DNA from: Folioceros fuciformis
Lineage: Eukaryota > Anthocerotophyta > Anthocerotopsida > Anthocerotales
Reading direction: 5' to 3'
Length of the DNA: 50,616 nt
NCBI GenBank assembly: GCA_049999805.1
Contig: JBNGIO010005794.1
Span: 65,102 to 115,717, forward strand
The position numbers and the translations under genes were made by a program. The notes beneath the pieces are model-generated. The model was given only the letters and a program-made list of their open reading frames with translations. It did not search any database and had not been told where the DNA came from. Shown piece after piece: positions 22,201 to 34,211 of this stretch; position 1 is the stretch's first letter; each line of letters opens with the position of its first letter.

Positions 22201-23055
22201 GTAGACACAGTTACCTATATTCCGTATTTTAAATAAATACGTTCGTATTTATATATGTAAAATACGTACCAGCGTTGTTTACACGTACATCCTTGTTGGC
22301 ATACCAACTCTACTTCCGTTTCGTTTCTCTCCTTAACTTCCTTTTTCCGTGCACATGTTCCCGCGCACACTAGTTCCCGCCCAAGCTTCCACAACCCGTT
22401 CCCAAGGGATCTTTGACCACCTGCCTCTTGCAATGCGCTTTATTTTCTTACTGTTTGGGGACCATGGGTCGATTACCGGCTCAAGACGTGTGGGAGCACT
22501 TCCAAATCTTGGAAGCTCGTACATTTGGAGCGAAGAAGGTCTTATGCAAATTTTGTGCTCGCTCTTTCTAAGCAATGAGCACAAGGGCTAGATCATCTTA
22601 CAGGTGTAGGAAGTGGAGTGGGAGCATGCTCCGCAGTGCTGAGTGTAGTGAAAGAAAAGCTTTTGAATGGAGCAAAGGCCAAGGTGATATCTTCGTGCCT
22701 TGCATCAACACACCAAGCTGGCACCTCGAGTTCTTAGCAAACCACAATGGAGAAGGCATGGGAGCTACCACGCAGAAAGCTATGGTGAGGTGTTTTTATG
22801 CACGCGGCTTATCATTCAGCCTTGCACGATCTCCCTTCTTCATTGTCATGTTTAGTGCAATAGCCAACATAGGTAACTCTTATAAAACCCCAAACTTCAA
22901 CGCTTTGCGAACTGCTCTACTAGATGAGAAAAAGGCCTCTGTCCAGAGAAGTTGGAAAACGTTAAAGCCTCTTGGACATTTGGTTGCTCGATCTTGAGCC
23001 ATGGTTGGAGTGATAGACGAAACAGGCCATTGGTGAATGTCTTAGTGGCTTCGCG

Positions 23056-23178
23056 GCAAGGGAATGTATTTCTTAGAGTAGAGGACACATCAGGGCATGA
23101 GAAAACGGGCTTTGTAGCAAGGGAATGTATTTCTTAGAGTAGAGGACACATCAGGGCATGAGAAAACGGCTTTGTATC
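23056..23178. repeat. About 60-bp tandem duplication in hAT copy B
   Basis: A unit beginning GCAAGGGAATGTATTTCTTA and ending in AAAACGG(G)CTTTGTA is present twice in succession, nearly identical. The inverted copy A does not show it, so it arose after the two copies separated. Confidence 0.85.
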
Positions 23179-23449
23179 GTGCAAACCTATTTCGGCAAGC
23201 AATTGATGAGGTGGGCCGTAGGAATGTGGTTCACGTGGGTACAAACTCTGCGGCAAATTGTAAACGTGCTGGACAGATGATTGAAGCACAATATCCTAGC
23301 ATTATTTGGACACCTTGCTCGGCTCACATCCTGCACTCAACTCTAGAGCTGTTGAAGCTTACTAGATTTGCTACCCATCATATATGCTTGCAGCATCTCG
23401 TTTGAGTTAAGAACGGTCTCCTGGAAACCATGGTGAGCGAATCTTGGGA

Positions 23450-23600
23450 AGCTTGAAGGCCTTCTGGCTCAAGAACTTTGGAGCTTAAAGGTCAAGTGAA
23501 AATGGATGGCTTAAGAGCTTTGGAGCTTAAAGGTTAAGTGAAAATGGATGGCTCAAGAGCGTTGGAGCTTAAAGGTCAAGTGCAAATGGATGTTATGGAT
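23450..23600. repeat. Three tandem copies of a GGAGCTTAAAGGTCAAGTG unit
   Basis: AAGAGCTTTGGAGCTTAAAGG plus AAGTGAAAATGGATGGCT recurs three times with small changes (period about 46-50 bp). An 18-bp duplication (TGTATAGTTATTGAGGCTT) follows at about 23651-23688. All lie in decayed hAT coding sequence. Confidence 0.75.
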
Positions 23601-24235
23601 GATAGTATGTGGGTGGGAATAAAGGCTGTCCTTTCCATCACTGCACCCTTTGTATAGTTATTGAGGCTTGTTGTATAGTTATTGAGGCTTGTTGATGGGG
23701 CAGGTTAGGTCATGGGGAAAATCTATCCAACCATGGTGGCAGCACGTAAAGAGTTGTTCGACTTATCTCAGGTTTTGGGGCACGAGAAGACAAAGTGAGA
23801 TTTTGGCAATCATTGACAAGAAGTGGGAACAACTTCATCAACCTATCCAAGCTATCTCTTACATCTTGGATTCAAAGTATTAAGGGGATGGCCAAGAAAT
23901 AGATGCAGCAATCATGTCAAGTCTACATACATACTTGGATGCAATGATGGGTGCAGGATCTAGTGCACAACAGGTGATCCGTGAACAACTTGGCTTGTAC
24001 AAAATAAAAAAGGATTATTTGGATCAAGGGTCTATGAACCCTGCGCTATGGTGGGAGAATTATGGGGCATCAACACCTCAACTCCAAAGACTTGCCATCC
24101 GCATCTTGTCTCAGCCTTCATGTCCAGCCTTCGAGCTGAGAAGCTAGTGTATATCCATACAAATCTAAGACTACTAGCAAAGGTGGAGGCAATGTTACAA
24201 TACCTTGTTGAAGATCGCCTTGAAGGACATGAGGA

Positions 24236-24625
24236 GGAGGAGGTGATGGTGCAGCAGGTGCAATAGGGGCAGCTATAGGGAGTGGCACTTGATCAAGAAA
24301 AAAGACATCCTCGTACAAATCCTCATCAAAAGGAAGAGAGCTAGCAGATAGTGTATCATCTTCAGACACCAAGAGGTCTTCAAGAAACTTGGCAGTGCGA
24401 GCATAAGTAAGGGTGCTTATAAGGGGATTGTAACATTTGAAACTCTTGATCCCATCTTCATAACCAAGGAAGAGAAGTTTTTCTGATATGTCAAGCTTAC
24501 TACGATTCTCCGCAAGTATCCACGCATGTGCAGCACATCCAAAGATTCGTAAGTGAGCAATTGAGGGTTTAGATCCAGTCCATAATTCATAAGGTGTGCG
24601 TACTCTACCTAGCTCCCATTTTGGA
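24236..24625 (-). pseudogene. Ty1/copia polyprotein fragment (integrase C-terminal region)
   Basis: The minus strand has an uninterrupted frame reading RTPYELWTGSKPSIAHLRIF, GCAAHAWI, KLLFLGYEDGIKSFKCYNP and then an acidic Pro-rich linker. This is the typical stretch at the end of the copia integrase, before the reverse transcriptase. There is no protease, RT or RNase H on either side, and no LTRs. Its left boundary abuts the end of hAT copy B, so it is a truncated insertion or a rearranged fragment. Confidence 0.85.
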
Positions 24626-24959
24626 TGGTAATTACTATCGCAAGGTAAAATCTTATTTTACACTTATATTTTACAGTAAAGAAAAATATAATTATATATC
24701 ATGTAATTACATCATATATTGTAAAATTATATATGTATGTAAAATAAAAATACAGTTTATGGTAATACAATTCGAGAAGCGTGCATGCAAACACACATTT
24801 TCTAGTGCACTTTCTCCAATCTCGGTAGTGCGTTCTGCCATCTTTATCTTGAATGTGCACTTTACTGCGCAGCTTTGCGCCCGAAGACACATCGCCCATC
24901 TATAAACCATGCTTGGAGTACCTATAGTGTGCAGACCAACGTGCTACTATTCGCAAATT
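24626..24959. other. AT-rich stretch, no gene
   Basis: Strongly AT-rich between 24640 and 24780 (ATAT/TTTA runs), unlike the rest of the window. There is no coding potential beyond short frames. Confidence 0.4.
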
Positions 24960-25145
24960 TCTTGCAGGTTTTTTTGCTGGCATGCTGTTCGCAGTTTTCT
25001 CACAGGTTTTCTCGCAGGCATGCTGTTCGCAGTTTTCTCGCAGGTTTTCTCGCATGCATGTTGTTCGCAGTTTTCTCGCAGATTTTCTCGCAAGCATGCT
25101 GTTCACAATTGTCTCGGAGGTTTCTCGCATGCATGCTGTTCTCAC
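24960..25145. repeat. 36-bp minisatellite (GCATGCTGTTCGCAGTTTTC unit)
   Basis: About five imperfect copies of a 36-bp unit containing GCATGCTGTTCGCAGTTTTC and TCGCAGGTTTTCTCGCA. On the minus strand it encodes a repetitive ACEKTCEKTA peptide with no family match. It sits between two transposon relics. Confidence 0.85.
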
Positions 25146-25287
25146 ACAGTGCTGTTCTGCATGTTGCTAAGAGAACAACAGTCATGTTGTTCTCACACAT
25201 GCTATCTAGATGCTTTGTTTTGTGATGTTTTATCTGAAGATATCTATATGCTTTGTTTTGTGATGTGTCATGTCCAGGTTGCTAAAT

Positions 25288-26096
25288 ATGGAGCATAGTA
25301 GACGACTTGCTAAAAGGGGACCTAGTGGTCTTCCACTAAGTGTTGTTTCTGGAAAAAGGCCATGTAATACCAAAAAAAAGTTGGGCTAGAGACTTGTTTC
25401 AGACAATCCAGGTTGGCAATGAAGTTAAACGACAGTGCAACCTTTGCTCCCAAGTCCTATCAATAAAAATGTTTTCTGCTTGAAGTTCCATTTACTTGGT
25501 TCATGTCCTAGTTTTTTAATAAGTGATCAAGCCCAGGAGTTACAAAATGTGGTGGTGCAGGTGAAAAATGCTATAATGAAGGTCGGTGTGCAACTAAAAT
25601 CTGAACAAGGTACTCTGATTGCTATTTCCATAGGTGCCTCCACGAGTGGGAAGAAAACAGCACCCAATGCATTTGTAAATATTATTTCAGTGAGGAAAAT
25701 ACAAAGTTATAAGTTTCTATTGCTAAAGCTTTATATGAAATGGCGTTGCCTTTTAATATTGTGGAAAGTGAGAGTTGTAAGGAGTTTTTTAAATTGTTGA
25801 GGCCTTCTTTTCAATTACCATCTTGTTGGCAATTGGCAAATACATACTTGCAGCAGATATATAAGGAAGTGTCAGCTGATGTGGAAAAGCACATGAAAGC
25901 TTGTAAGTATGTTACTCTTACTAGTGATGGGTGGTCACGCAAGAGGGGTTCTAATCATATTTTGAATTTTCAAGCTTGTTCTGTTGGTGCAAGTATCTTC
26001 TTAGAAATGGTTCTTAGAAATTTGCTGGCCAGGACGGCTGAAAAGGCTGCACCAAAAACGAATGCGCACCTGTTGAGCAGAAACCCTGATTTTTAA
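25288..26096 (+). pseudogene. Second hAT-type transposase fragment
   Basis: A frame starting near ATG 25288 (MEHSRRLAKRG) leads by a frameshift in a poly-A run into a BED-finger-like segment (WARDLFQTIQVGNEVKRQCN). Another frame at 25740-26096 has ALPFNIVESESCKEFFKLLR and YVTLTSDGWSRKRGSNHILN, the DUF659 domain of hAT transposases. The rest of the transposase is missing after about 26030. Its sequence differs from hAT copies A and B, so it belongs to another subfamily. Confidence 0.82.
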
Positions 26097-26398
26097 TGCT
26101 GTCCACCTTTCTTCTGCAAGTCCACCCCACATTCACATCGACAGGAGCAAATTCGACCAGCGGCCTCGCCCGGACTCCAACTCCTACTACAGCTGCTCTG
26201 ACCAGCTGCGACTCTTCAGTGTGGATAGGCTGGTGTATGTACACTCACATTTGTTGATATATACATATATTACAAATCAACGTCTAAGGAATTAGAACGC
26301 GATGGCGCCCGCGGAGGCAACTGCAGCCTACAGCTAGCTGAGGATCTGTCGCATCCGTGCCTTGCAAGGAGCGTGACGCACGCGGTGAAAAACTAGCC
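26097..26398. other. 3' flank of the ABCG transporter gene
   Basis: Non-coding on both strands as far as I can tell. It should contain the 3' UTR of the minus-strand transporter, but no classical AATAAA on that strand stood out. Confidence 0.35.
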
Positions 26399-29300
26399 TT
26401 AGCGTCGCTGGAAGTTGATGTGCTTGATGGAGAGAGCAAACAGAAACCAAAACAGGAATCCAAACGCGGCCAGCATCACAGCACACAAGGCCAACATGTC
26501 ATATTTGTAGCCGAAGTAGGACTCCACGAAAGCAGCAACCAGCGGTGAGCCAGGTATGTCCTCTATTGTGGTTGTCACGTCTCCCAGCTGAGATGAAACC
26601 AGACCGTGTAGTGTCCACGCCACTGGGCAGATCCAGTAGTACCAAATCCACCACCCGGGTATCCTCTACAATTGCATTCGGCCACGGCGTGTCATTAGAA
26701 AAGGTGTACATGCCCACAAGGACTTGAAAGAGCAGGTACAGAATCTCAGATTTCTTACTGGTTGTGGAATCAAAAATCCCGAAAACAGATTCCAAATGGA
26801 ATAGAATGCCGATGAGATAACTGCTGCCAGATGTTGTGAAGCTGTTAACCCAACGACCATCATGCCGAAGAACGTGAAGTACGCGAATCCCAGACCCATG
26901 AACAGCATGTGCCAAAGGAATTTTGCTGTAACCACCAGCAACAGTTCCACGAGATTGGTGCCACCTCCAATAGCTGACAATTTGAGTGCTCACTGCAAGG
27001 AAACAGGAATGCTAGGCAGAGTTCTATTCGTCACAATCCGCAACGAGCCTACAGGTGTGCACACCTGCTGTCCACTCAAACTGCATCATGGAGTACGTGA
27101 TGATGGTGTACACCACTGTCTGTAGAAATATGTATGGAATTTCTATGAGCACCTGCAATCATGAACAGTCTGACAAATTTAGGAATCTTTGCACAAGTTG
27201 CTACATCAGAAAGCGTTAGCTCCCTGCTACACTTGATAGATGTGAAGGTTTCCTAAGGAAGGAATATACCTGTGCCAATGCATATGGAAATGGCGAATAC
27301 ATGCCCGCCGCACGTTCCCTATAGAAAACCGGACGCTCAACAGCCACAATAGGTTGTACAGTCGCCGCATTACTGATTCCTAGGAAAAGTACCGCGGAAT
27401 AAAGAGCACCCACCACATTGAAAACTTCCTGCTGTGTCCCCCTGCCAACAGACACAACACAGCCATGAGACATCGGTAGGGTCCAAGAGCCGGCTGACAT
27501 ATACGGATTGAGCACAAACCAAGACATGTAACTGTGCTTCGAAGGGGTGACCGTCAAAGAACTTTGTCAAGAGACAACAAAGTACCTTTTTGATCCCAAC
27601 CCCCAAAATATTGTTCCAAACATCGCAGACCCCATCACAGTGACACCCAGCCGCACACAGTTGTAATGAGGGCTACGCCAGTACGTGCAGTGTTGCTTCC
27701 ACAGGCAGGCAGCAAGCTGGGTGACAGAACTGCGGGAGTAGGTTGTTGGAAACTGGATATCTTCCGTCCCCGGTGCCGGCACACTGAGCTTCTCAATTAG
27801 TGATTCGTTTTCCCTGCAGCACATTTCCAGGAAACAAATTCGTCCCTGAGTGTGGAACAGAAGTTGGATTGCCCGCAGAGAGCGTATGGTAAATAGAACA
27901 TACCGAAACAACTTTGAATTCCTGTAAATGTCTGCAAAGCCTTGACCAATTCGCTCCTCTGCTGCGGGTGTGGTAACCTCAAGCATCCATGTGGCTGGGT
28001 TGTACCCATCCTTGATCGGTGGGACTCCATGGATACTCTGGAAAGTGGTGGCAAATGTTACCGAAAGTCTCAATTTGCTGGCATCGGCTGAAATATTTAA
28101 AGGAAGACACTGGAAATAGAGAATCCGGGATCCACCTCAAAGTAGTGAATGAGTTGATGCGAGTGCTGTCCCAGAGGCCCAGCATATATGACTGTTCCCC
28201 CACGTTCCATCAAGAGAAGCTACAGTTTGCGCATGGAAAATGCCGAACTCAGAATTTTCAAAAAGCATCTACACGGTCCACTGTAAAGAAAATGTGAACA
28301 GACAATACCTCATCAAATGCTTCAAAGATGTCTATGCTGGGCTGGTGGATTGTGCAAACAACAGTCCGCCCTGTGTCAACAGTATTCCGCACAGTACGCA
28401 TAACAATAGCTGCTGCTCGGGCGTCCAGCCCTGAGGTAGGCTCATCCATGAAGATTATAGAAGGATTCGCAACTAGTTCGACGGCAATTGTCAGACGTTT
28501 TCTTTGCTCCGTTGACAACCCAGTGCTGCCAGGTATCCCCACGAGCGCATGTCTCAAAGGAGCCAGCTCTATCAGCTCCATAATCTCTTCAACGAATGTC
28601 TGAAGAAGAAGGAGAGCATGCATCAAGCAAACCTCATGAGAGTCAAAAAAAGATCCTTAGATCGTTAATATCAGCACTCAACCACGAACCAGACAATCGA
28701 TCTTTAACCATTCACAGCACCTTGCAGCCATTTTCAATACTTACATGACGTGTTTGTTTGTCAACGTCATCGGGAAGTCGCAACCATGAGGAATAGAGCA
28801 ACGACTCATGCACTGTGACTTGTGGGGAATGTATATCAGTCTGCTCCACATATCCTGCAACTCGAGCAAAGGTAACTTGCACCTTGGGATGTCCAGACAC
28901 CCTGATTTCTCCAGTGATACGGCCACCCGTCTTCCTTCCGGCAAGAACGTCCATCAACGTTGTCTTTCCAGCTCCACTAACACCGACCAGAGCCGTGAGC
29001 ACCCCAGGACGAAAGGCCCCACTCACGCTGTTCAAAAGCTGTAACTTGGCCCCCTTACGATCTTCTTTCATTTCCTAAACAAGCAAACCGTGATGAGCAC
29101 AAAACGTGGATGTGGCATCAACCACTCCTACTTCACATCGACTTTGGTGCTTCGGTGAGCAAAGTACTGTGAGCAAAGCACATACTGGAGGCATATCAAC
29201 GCAGTAGCAAACGTTGTGAAATGACAAAGCCAGAGGCTTAAAGGGCAATATCATCCCCCTGGATGTCTTGCCAGGCTCTGTCAACTGTTGTATGTCCACA

Positions 29301-32300
29301 TGAATTTCAGGCCTTCTGTCATTCTGCCTGGCAACGGGTCCCAATTCAATGGTTCCTGCAGATTACAGCGCCGTACGTCTAGTGTGTCAAACACACTCTG
29401 AACTGGCAAAACATGATTGAAAGATCTGTCGCCTATACCTCCTGACTCCACGCTTGATTCCACAACATGGTTTGCCCGTTCCCCATCACGTTTTAAACTC
29501 CCGCCCCCGTTTTCGGGCCCGTGGAACCGTGGCTGGTCACTAGTATCTTCAGTCTTCTCTCTGAGAGTCTCCTCTGTCACAACTGCTTGTGGCTTGCCAG
29601 TGGCTGTCACAGACACGAATTTCATAATTTAGGTTGGCCCAGACGTCTGTGTAAACTCATCAGTGGATCACATCAATCCAAACAAAGTTAAAACCACATA
29701 GAACAGGTATCAGGTCCTTACAGTCGAAATGCGACAGTGCCAGAGTCACGGTTAAGTTGAGGAACAATGTATATCCAACGAGCACAGCAACGCCTATCCA
29801 GTACCAAGATCCGTTCATTGGCATCCCTCGTGCACCAAGAATTCTTCTATACAGAGGTACTCCGGGAGCATCAGGGCTTTGCTGGAGGGACAGTCCAGAC
29901 AACATGTCAGCTCTCACACAATGCAGGACTCTGCACCAAGCTACGAACATTCTTCCCAAGCCAAGCTTAATCTTCATTTGGGAAATTAGAGAGGCCCTAT
30001 AGCAGAGCAAGCCCCTGGTTGAAGGGATAGTCCAGAGGGGGGGGAATGGCATGTCGGTTCTCACAGAAAGGAATGTACCACATACCATTTGCCATCTAGG
30101 TGCAAGAAATTCGTTGACAGAGATAGCATTCTGAGCGTACGTCAAAGGAGACACCCAATATCCCCAGACCCACCAAGGGTGCATGCTATCTGCAAGTAAC
30201 ATAACAAATCGTGTCAAGCTTGTCATGTTGTCTGCTCGCGTCCAAGTGCGTGCGTTTTGCATAGACTGTGAAGCTGAAATAATGACAGAGGAGAAAGGTT
30301 ACTTTTTGCTAAGATGAATCCACCGAGAAGGAGGAGCAGACGAATTACAAAGGATCCGACAGTGTATGCAATAACCATGGATCTCCCAGCAGCACCTATT
30401 GTCCGAAAAATCCCAACTGACACCTGATGCGTGAGGAAAAGCAGTATCGTAAATTGAGTAAACCTGGAAAAAACAGAGAATTATCAGTACAAACTGCCTC
30501 TACTCCCTAGTAGGTGAAATGTCTTCTTCAATATGCTTGGGGTCCGGTACCTGATGGCGTCAGGGGCAAATCCAACAGTGTAATACACTATAGAACTCCA
30601 AACAACAGACTCCACAGCTGAGTAGGGAATTCTGAGAATCCAGACTGGTAATGAGAACGCCCAGGCTGGATAAAACAAGTTGTCTCTCTGCTTGTAGAAC
30701 ACTTGAAGGCGCATTACGGTGAGCGACATCTCAGAAAATCCATTGAAAACCATGTGCAACAAGGAATAGAATAGACAATTCATGTACAGGTTCCCGTCGC
30801 TCTCATTCGTGGGACTCAAATCTGTCCTCACGAATAAAGTGGCTGTCAAGAATGCCACTAAACCAACCTGCCACATACAAGACAGGATAGAAGAAAAACG
30901 TCCGTTTAGTTTTGTCTTCGAATCATGAATAATCCATTGACGGTTAACATCGCTGCAATGACGTTCCCTGGCAACTGGAAGCAATAGAATGTACCTGGAC
31001 AGTGCGGAAAACATACAGAGAACTGTTGCGCTTCATTAACAACAGCTCTCGTTCCAAGCAGGCTTTGAAAAGCTTCCACTCTGACAAGGCGTACTTTGTC
31101 TTGGCCATTGCCAGGGGATGACCTTTAGAAACATCCAGTGGAGTCGCAAGGTTTCTCTTCAACTCTTTCCGCAACTCGGACTCATGAAATGCAGCTGCCA
31201 TTGCAGACACCGGTGTATATTTGTAAGGCCTGCTCTTCTCTGCCCAGTACTGCTCCTGGTCCTTCTTCGAAATAACCTGACATCACAGGGTCCCCAGTCA
31301 CAGGAAGTTGAGTGAGCTGAGATTCCATTCACAGTCAAGATTCAAAACATGAAGAAACGTTTGGAATATTTCACTTCTTGAAGAAAGTCGGCCACGCCTT
31401 TGCGGGGTGGAAGCTTGAACCCCAATGACTCAAAAAACTCGACGACTTTCTCTCGAGGCCCCAGGTACACCAGATGACCATCAGCTAGGAGCAGAATGTC
31501 ATCGAAGAGGTCAAAAGTTTCCGGAGGTGGCTGGAGGAGATCCATCAGCACGGTTGCATCATGCAGGTGAACGAAGTTACGGGTGCATTTCACAATTTGG
31601 AAGGTTGTGGAGCTGTCCAACCCTGTGGATATCTGGTCCATAAACAAAGTATTCCTGGGTCCAACGATCATCTCACCTGCAAGAGAGCAGCACTGGTCAG
31701 ATACTCCATGCAACCAGCTAAAGCAGGATAGTAAATACGAGTGCTACGTTTTCCCAGACTCGGCATATTTGTGCGAGGCAGAAACCGCAGCAAAGCAAAC
31801 CTGTCGTCACACGTCTCTTTTGGCCTCCTGAAATCCCCCTGAGCATCTGACTTCCCACAATCGTGTCTGCACAGTGTTCAAGACCGAGAATCTTGATAAT
31901 GTAGTCCGTACAAACACTGTGCTTTTCGCCCTCCACAGCTGAGGCCTGATGCACACACAGTACACCATGCCAAGAGGTGTAATGAAACCGTAGGGGAACA
32001 ACGCCCGACATCGAGTAAGTGAGAGGACTTAACTAGTCATGGCATTGCTACCTTCATATAGGCGTCAATGCTTGGGCGAGGACGAATTTGCTGTTCCTTC
32101 TCCCTCCTAGCGAGCTCAGCCATCATATCTGCAACAATTCGGCTCAATCTTAGACAGCGTGAGATAGATACAGTGTGCCTTACCGATGACCAACGAAGGG
32201 ACAAGACCCCACCGTCCACAAACCTTGTTTATAGCCTACACCTTGACACCGGGCAGCAAAGTCAAGAGTCTCTCGTACAGTAAGCTCGCCAATGTGATTT

Positions 32301-33900
32301 TCAGTCTGGCTGACGTACAGCGCTGTCCTTTGAGGTATAAATTCCCTGAGCGTCAGGCCGTTGTAAGTAATCAAGCCAGATTTCTGGTCACAAGTGCACA
32401 AACAAGGCATTTAGAGCGGTCGAGCTCCAGGGTCCAGATTAGATGTAGTCTGACTCCTGGCTTGCAAACGAAACGTATAAGAAGGAGGGGCGAGGCGAGG
32501 GGGTCGAAAAATCACACCCGCAAGCTTGAATCTAGCTTTCCCACTAGCGCCAGCAGCAACGTCGATTTACCAGAACCGGGTGGACCAAGAAGAAGGGTCA
32601 TCCTGCATGCAGCCCGAGAAATTAACGTGTGATAATCCACGTCGAAGTTAAAATTGTGTCAGCCTGCACAGGGCAGCCGGGGGAGCCAGCATTCGGAATC
32701 GGATTATCGACGATGGTACGTAACACCTCACCTCCCAGGCTTGATCACACCGCTGACGCCGTGCAGAATCTGGAGGTCATGTTTCTCCGACGGCAGCAAT
32801 CTGCAAGCAGCTAGGCTGGCCTGCAAGGCGGAGCCACATCCATCACACGCTCCAAGGCGCAACAAGATTCATGATTCAAGCAAAACCATGGAACTTGCGA
32901 CATGAGTCTAGAGCCGGTAGCTGGCAGCGAAATGAGGGACAAGCGCCCAACGGATATTTGCACATTGAATTGGAGCTACAACGCACTAAACATCTATTGT
33001 ACATGATTCTGCATTCACCTCGTTCAGTTTGAAAGTTCAAAAAATGGAACCACTGTACAGTACTATTACGTGAGCAGACGTGGGGCCCACAAACGTCACC
33101 CAAGCAATTAGCTAGCGCTGTTCTGGACTTAGCGATACATACATACTACCGTCAGATCTAGAGATCCTTGCGGAACGGAGAGGCTAGGAGTGGCATGGTT
33201 CATGGATACATGTGATGGAAGGGGACTCAGAAGCGATGGTGCCGGGCTGCCTCAGAGTGACCGTACGTCAGTCAGACGCCACAGTCTTGAATCGGCATTG
33301 TGTGCGTATTGTACATACCTCGACCATGTTCCACACAAAATTCCACAGCGACGGAAGCGCACGCCCGCCAACGTACACCTGGGCCGAGACGTGCAGGTCC
33401 TGGAAGCGGACCTCAACCTTGGGGAGCTCAATCCCGACTCTGCATGGCACAAAACACAGTCAAGATTGGAACAGGATTTGAAAGCACCATTTCCCGCGCG
33501 CAGTCGGTTTGCGAACGCACTTGTCAATGCGGTTACGGAGCGACTGCAGAAGCATTTCGTTATCCCACTCCGAGGTGCCCAGGGCCTCGGCCAGAAGCTT
33601 GGCCCGCTGCAGGCGGCTTAGCTTGCGCAGATCCACAGGCTCAGGCTGGTGCGCGCGTTCCTCATTGCCAGTGTCGACATCCAGAGACCGTCTGGCGGGG
33701 ACGGCGCTGCAAGGAGCTAGCTTCGTGAGCGCGACCCATGGCCAGCTGGTGAGAGCCTCCGGATCCGGATCTGTTTCCTCGTCTGTCTGCTGGCTCCTGG
33801 AGTGGCGAGAAAAGGGGACGCCGCGCACACCGCCGGTGTCGTCCCACACACGCGTGCCTCCCAGCTTCAAGTCGAAAGGAGGGGCAGTGGGTCCCGCCAT
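26399..33900 (-). CDS. Full-size PDR-type ABC transporter (ABCG), 24 exons
   Basis: Exons from the start: 33900-33521, 33439-33319, 32820-32732, 32602-32518, 32383-32224, 32128-32052, 31945-31801, 31676-31375, 31276-30995, 30867-30551, 30463-30303, 30189-30086, 29881-29722, 29603-29439, 29355-29186, 29074-28745, 28599-28309, 28219-28136, 28037-27904, 27813-27586, 27441-27270, 27152-27065, 26925-26759, 26665-26399. All have GT-AG introns and a consistent phase, giving 1492 residues, the normal PDR size. Domain order is NBD1-TMD1-NBD2-TMD2. NBD1 has Walker A GPPGSGKS (203-210) and signature SGGQ (343-346). NBD2 has GVSGAGKT (937-944), LSTEQ (about 1044) and [11 protein letters not shown] (about 1066). 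The protein should export lipophilic metabolites, hormones or cuticle/defence compounds at the plasma membrane; the substrate is not predictable. Odd point: Walker B of NBD1 reads [10 protein letters not shown], with Gln367 where the family has the catalytic Glu. Confidence 0.95.
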
Positions 33901-34204
33901 CGCCCACCTTCGAATGATCACGTACGGTCAATTCTGCTGCTTGCAATGGATTAATCCCAGCATCCGCGCACAGCTCGTGCTTACAAATCTCGTGCATGTA
34001 TGTACAGTACGCAGCCTGGCAGCGACAAGAAGATCCGGAACGCGTCAGGGAGCTAGGAATATTGATGCATGCAGCACAACAAGAGGAGGCAGGCAGACCT
34101 GTCGTCCTGCAAATTCCTCTCACGGAAATGGGATCAGGCCAAGGCCGGCTAGTCTGCTTCCCGGTGCCGATACAGGCATTGATCAAAAGTTAGCTCATGC
34201 ATGC

Positions 34205-34211
34205 TTTTATA
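34205..34211 (-). promoter_or_regulatory. Candidate TATA box of the ABCG transporter gene
   Basis: On the minus strand TATAAAA lies about 305 bp upstream of the transporter ATG. That would give a 5' UTR of roughly 270 nt. It is the best TATA match on that strand in the near upstream region; no expression data support it. Confidence 0.45.

Larger units (their letters stand above)
22215..24235 (+). pseudogene. hAT-family transposase relic, copy B
   Basis: ATG 22464 begins MGRLPAQDVWEHFQILE with a CKFC BED finger, then a premature stop near 22570. Later frames hold the DUF659-like region (GCSILSHGWSDRRNRPLVN) and a central hAT region (CSAHILHSTLELLK). The C-terminal dimerisation segment (NPALWWENYGASTPQLQRL) follows, then KLVYIHTNLRLLAKV. 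It is more complete than copy A at 6-7 kb but carries many stops and internal tandem duplications. Homology with copy A starts upstream of the ATG, near 22215. The right side is cut by a copia fragment near 24235. Confidence 0.87.

Noticed and set aside
24960-25145. Regular 36-bp repeats resembling a CRISPR array
   Set aside because: Head-to-tail units without unique spacers, in a plant nuclear context; it is a minisatellite.
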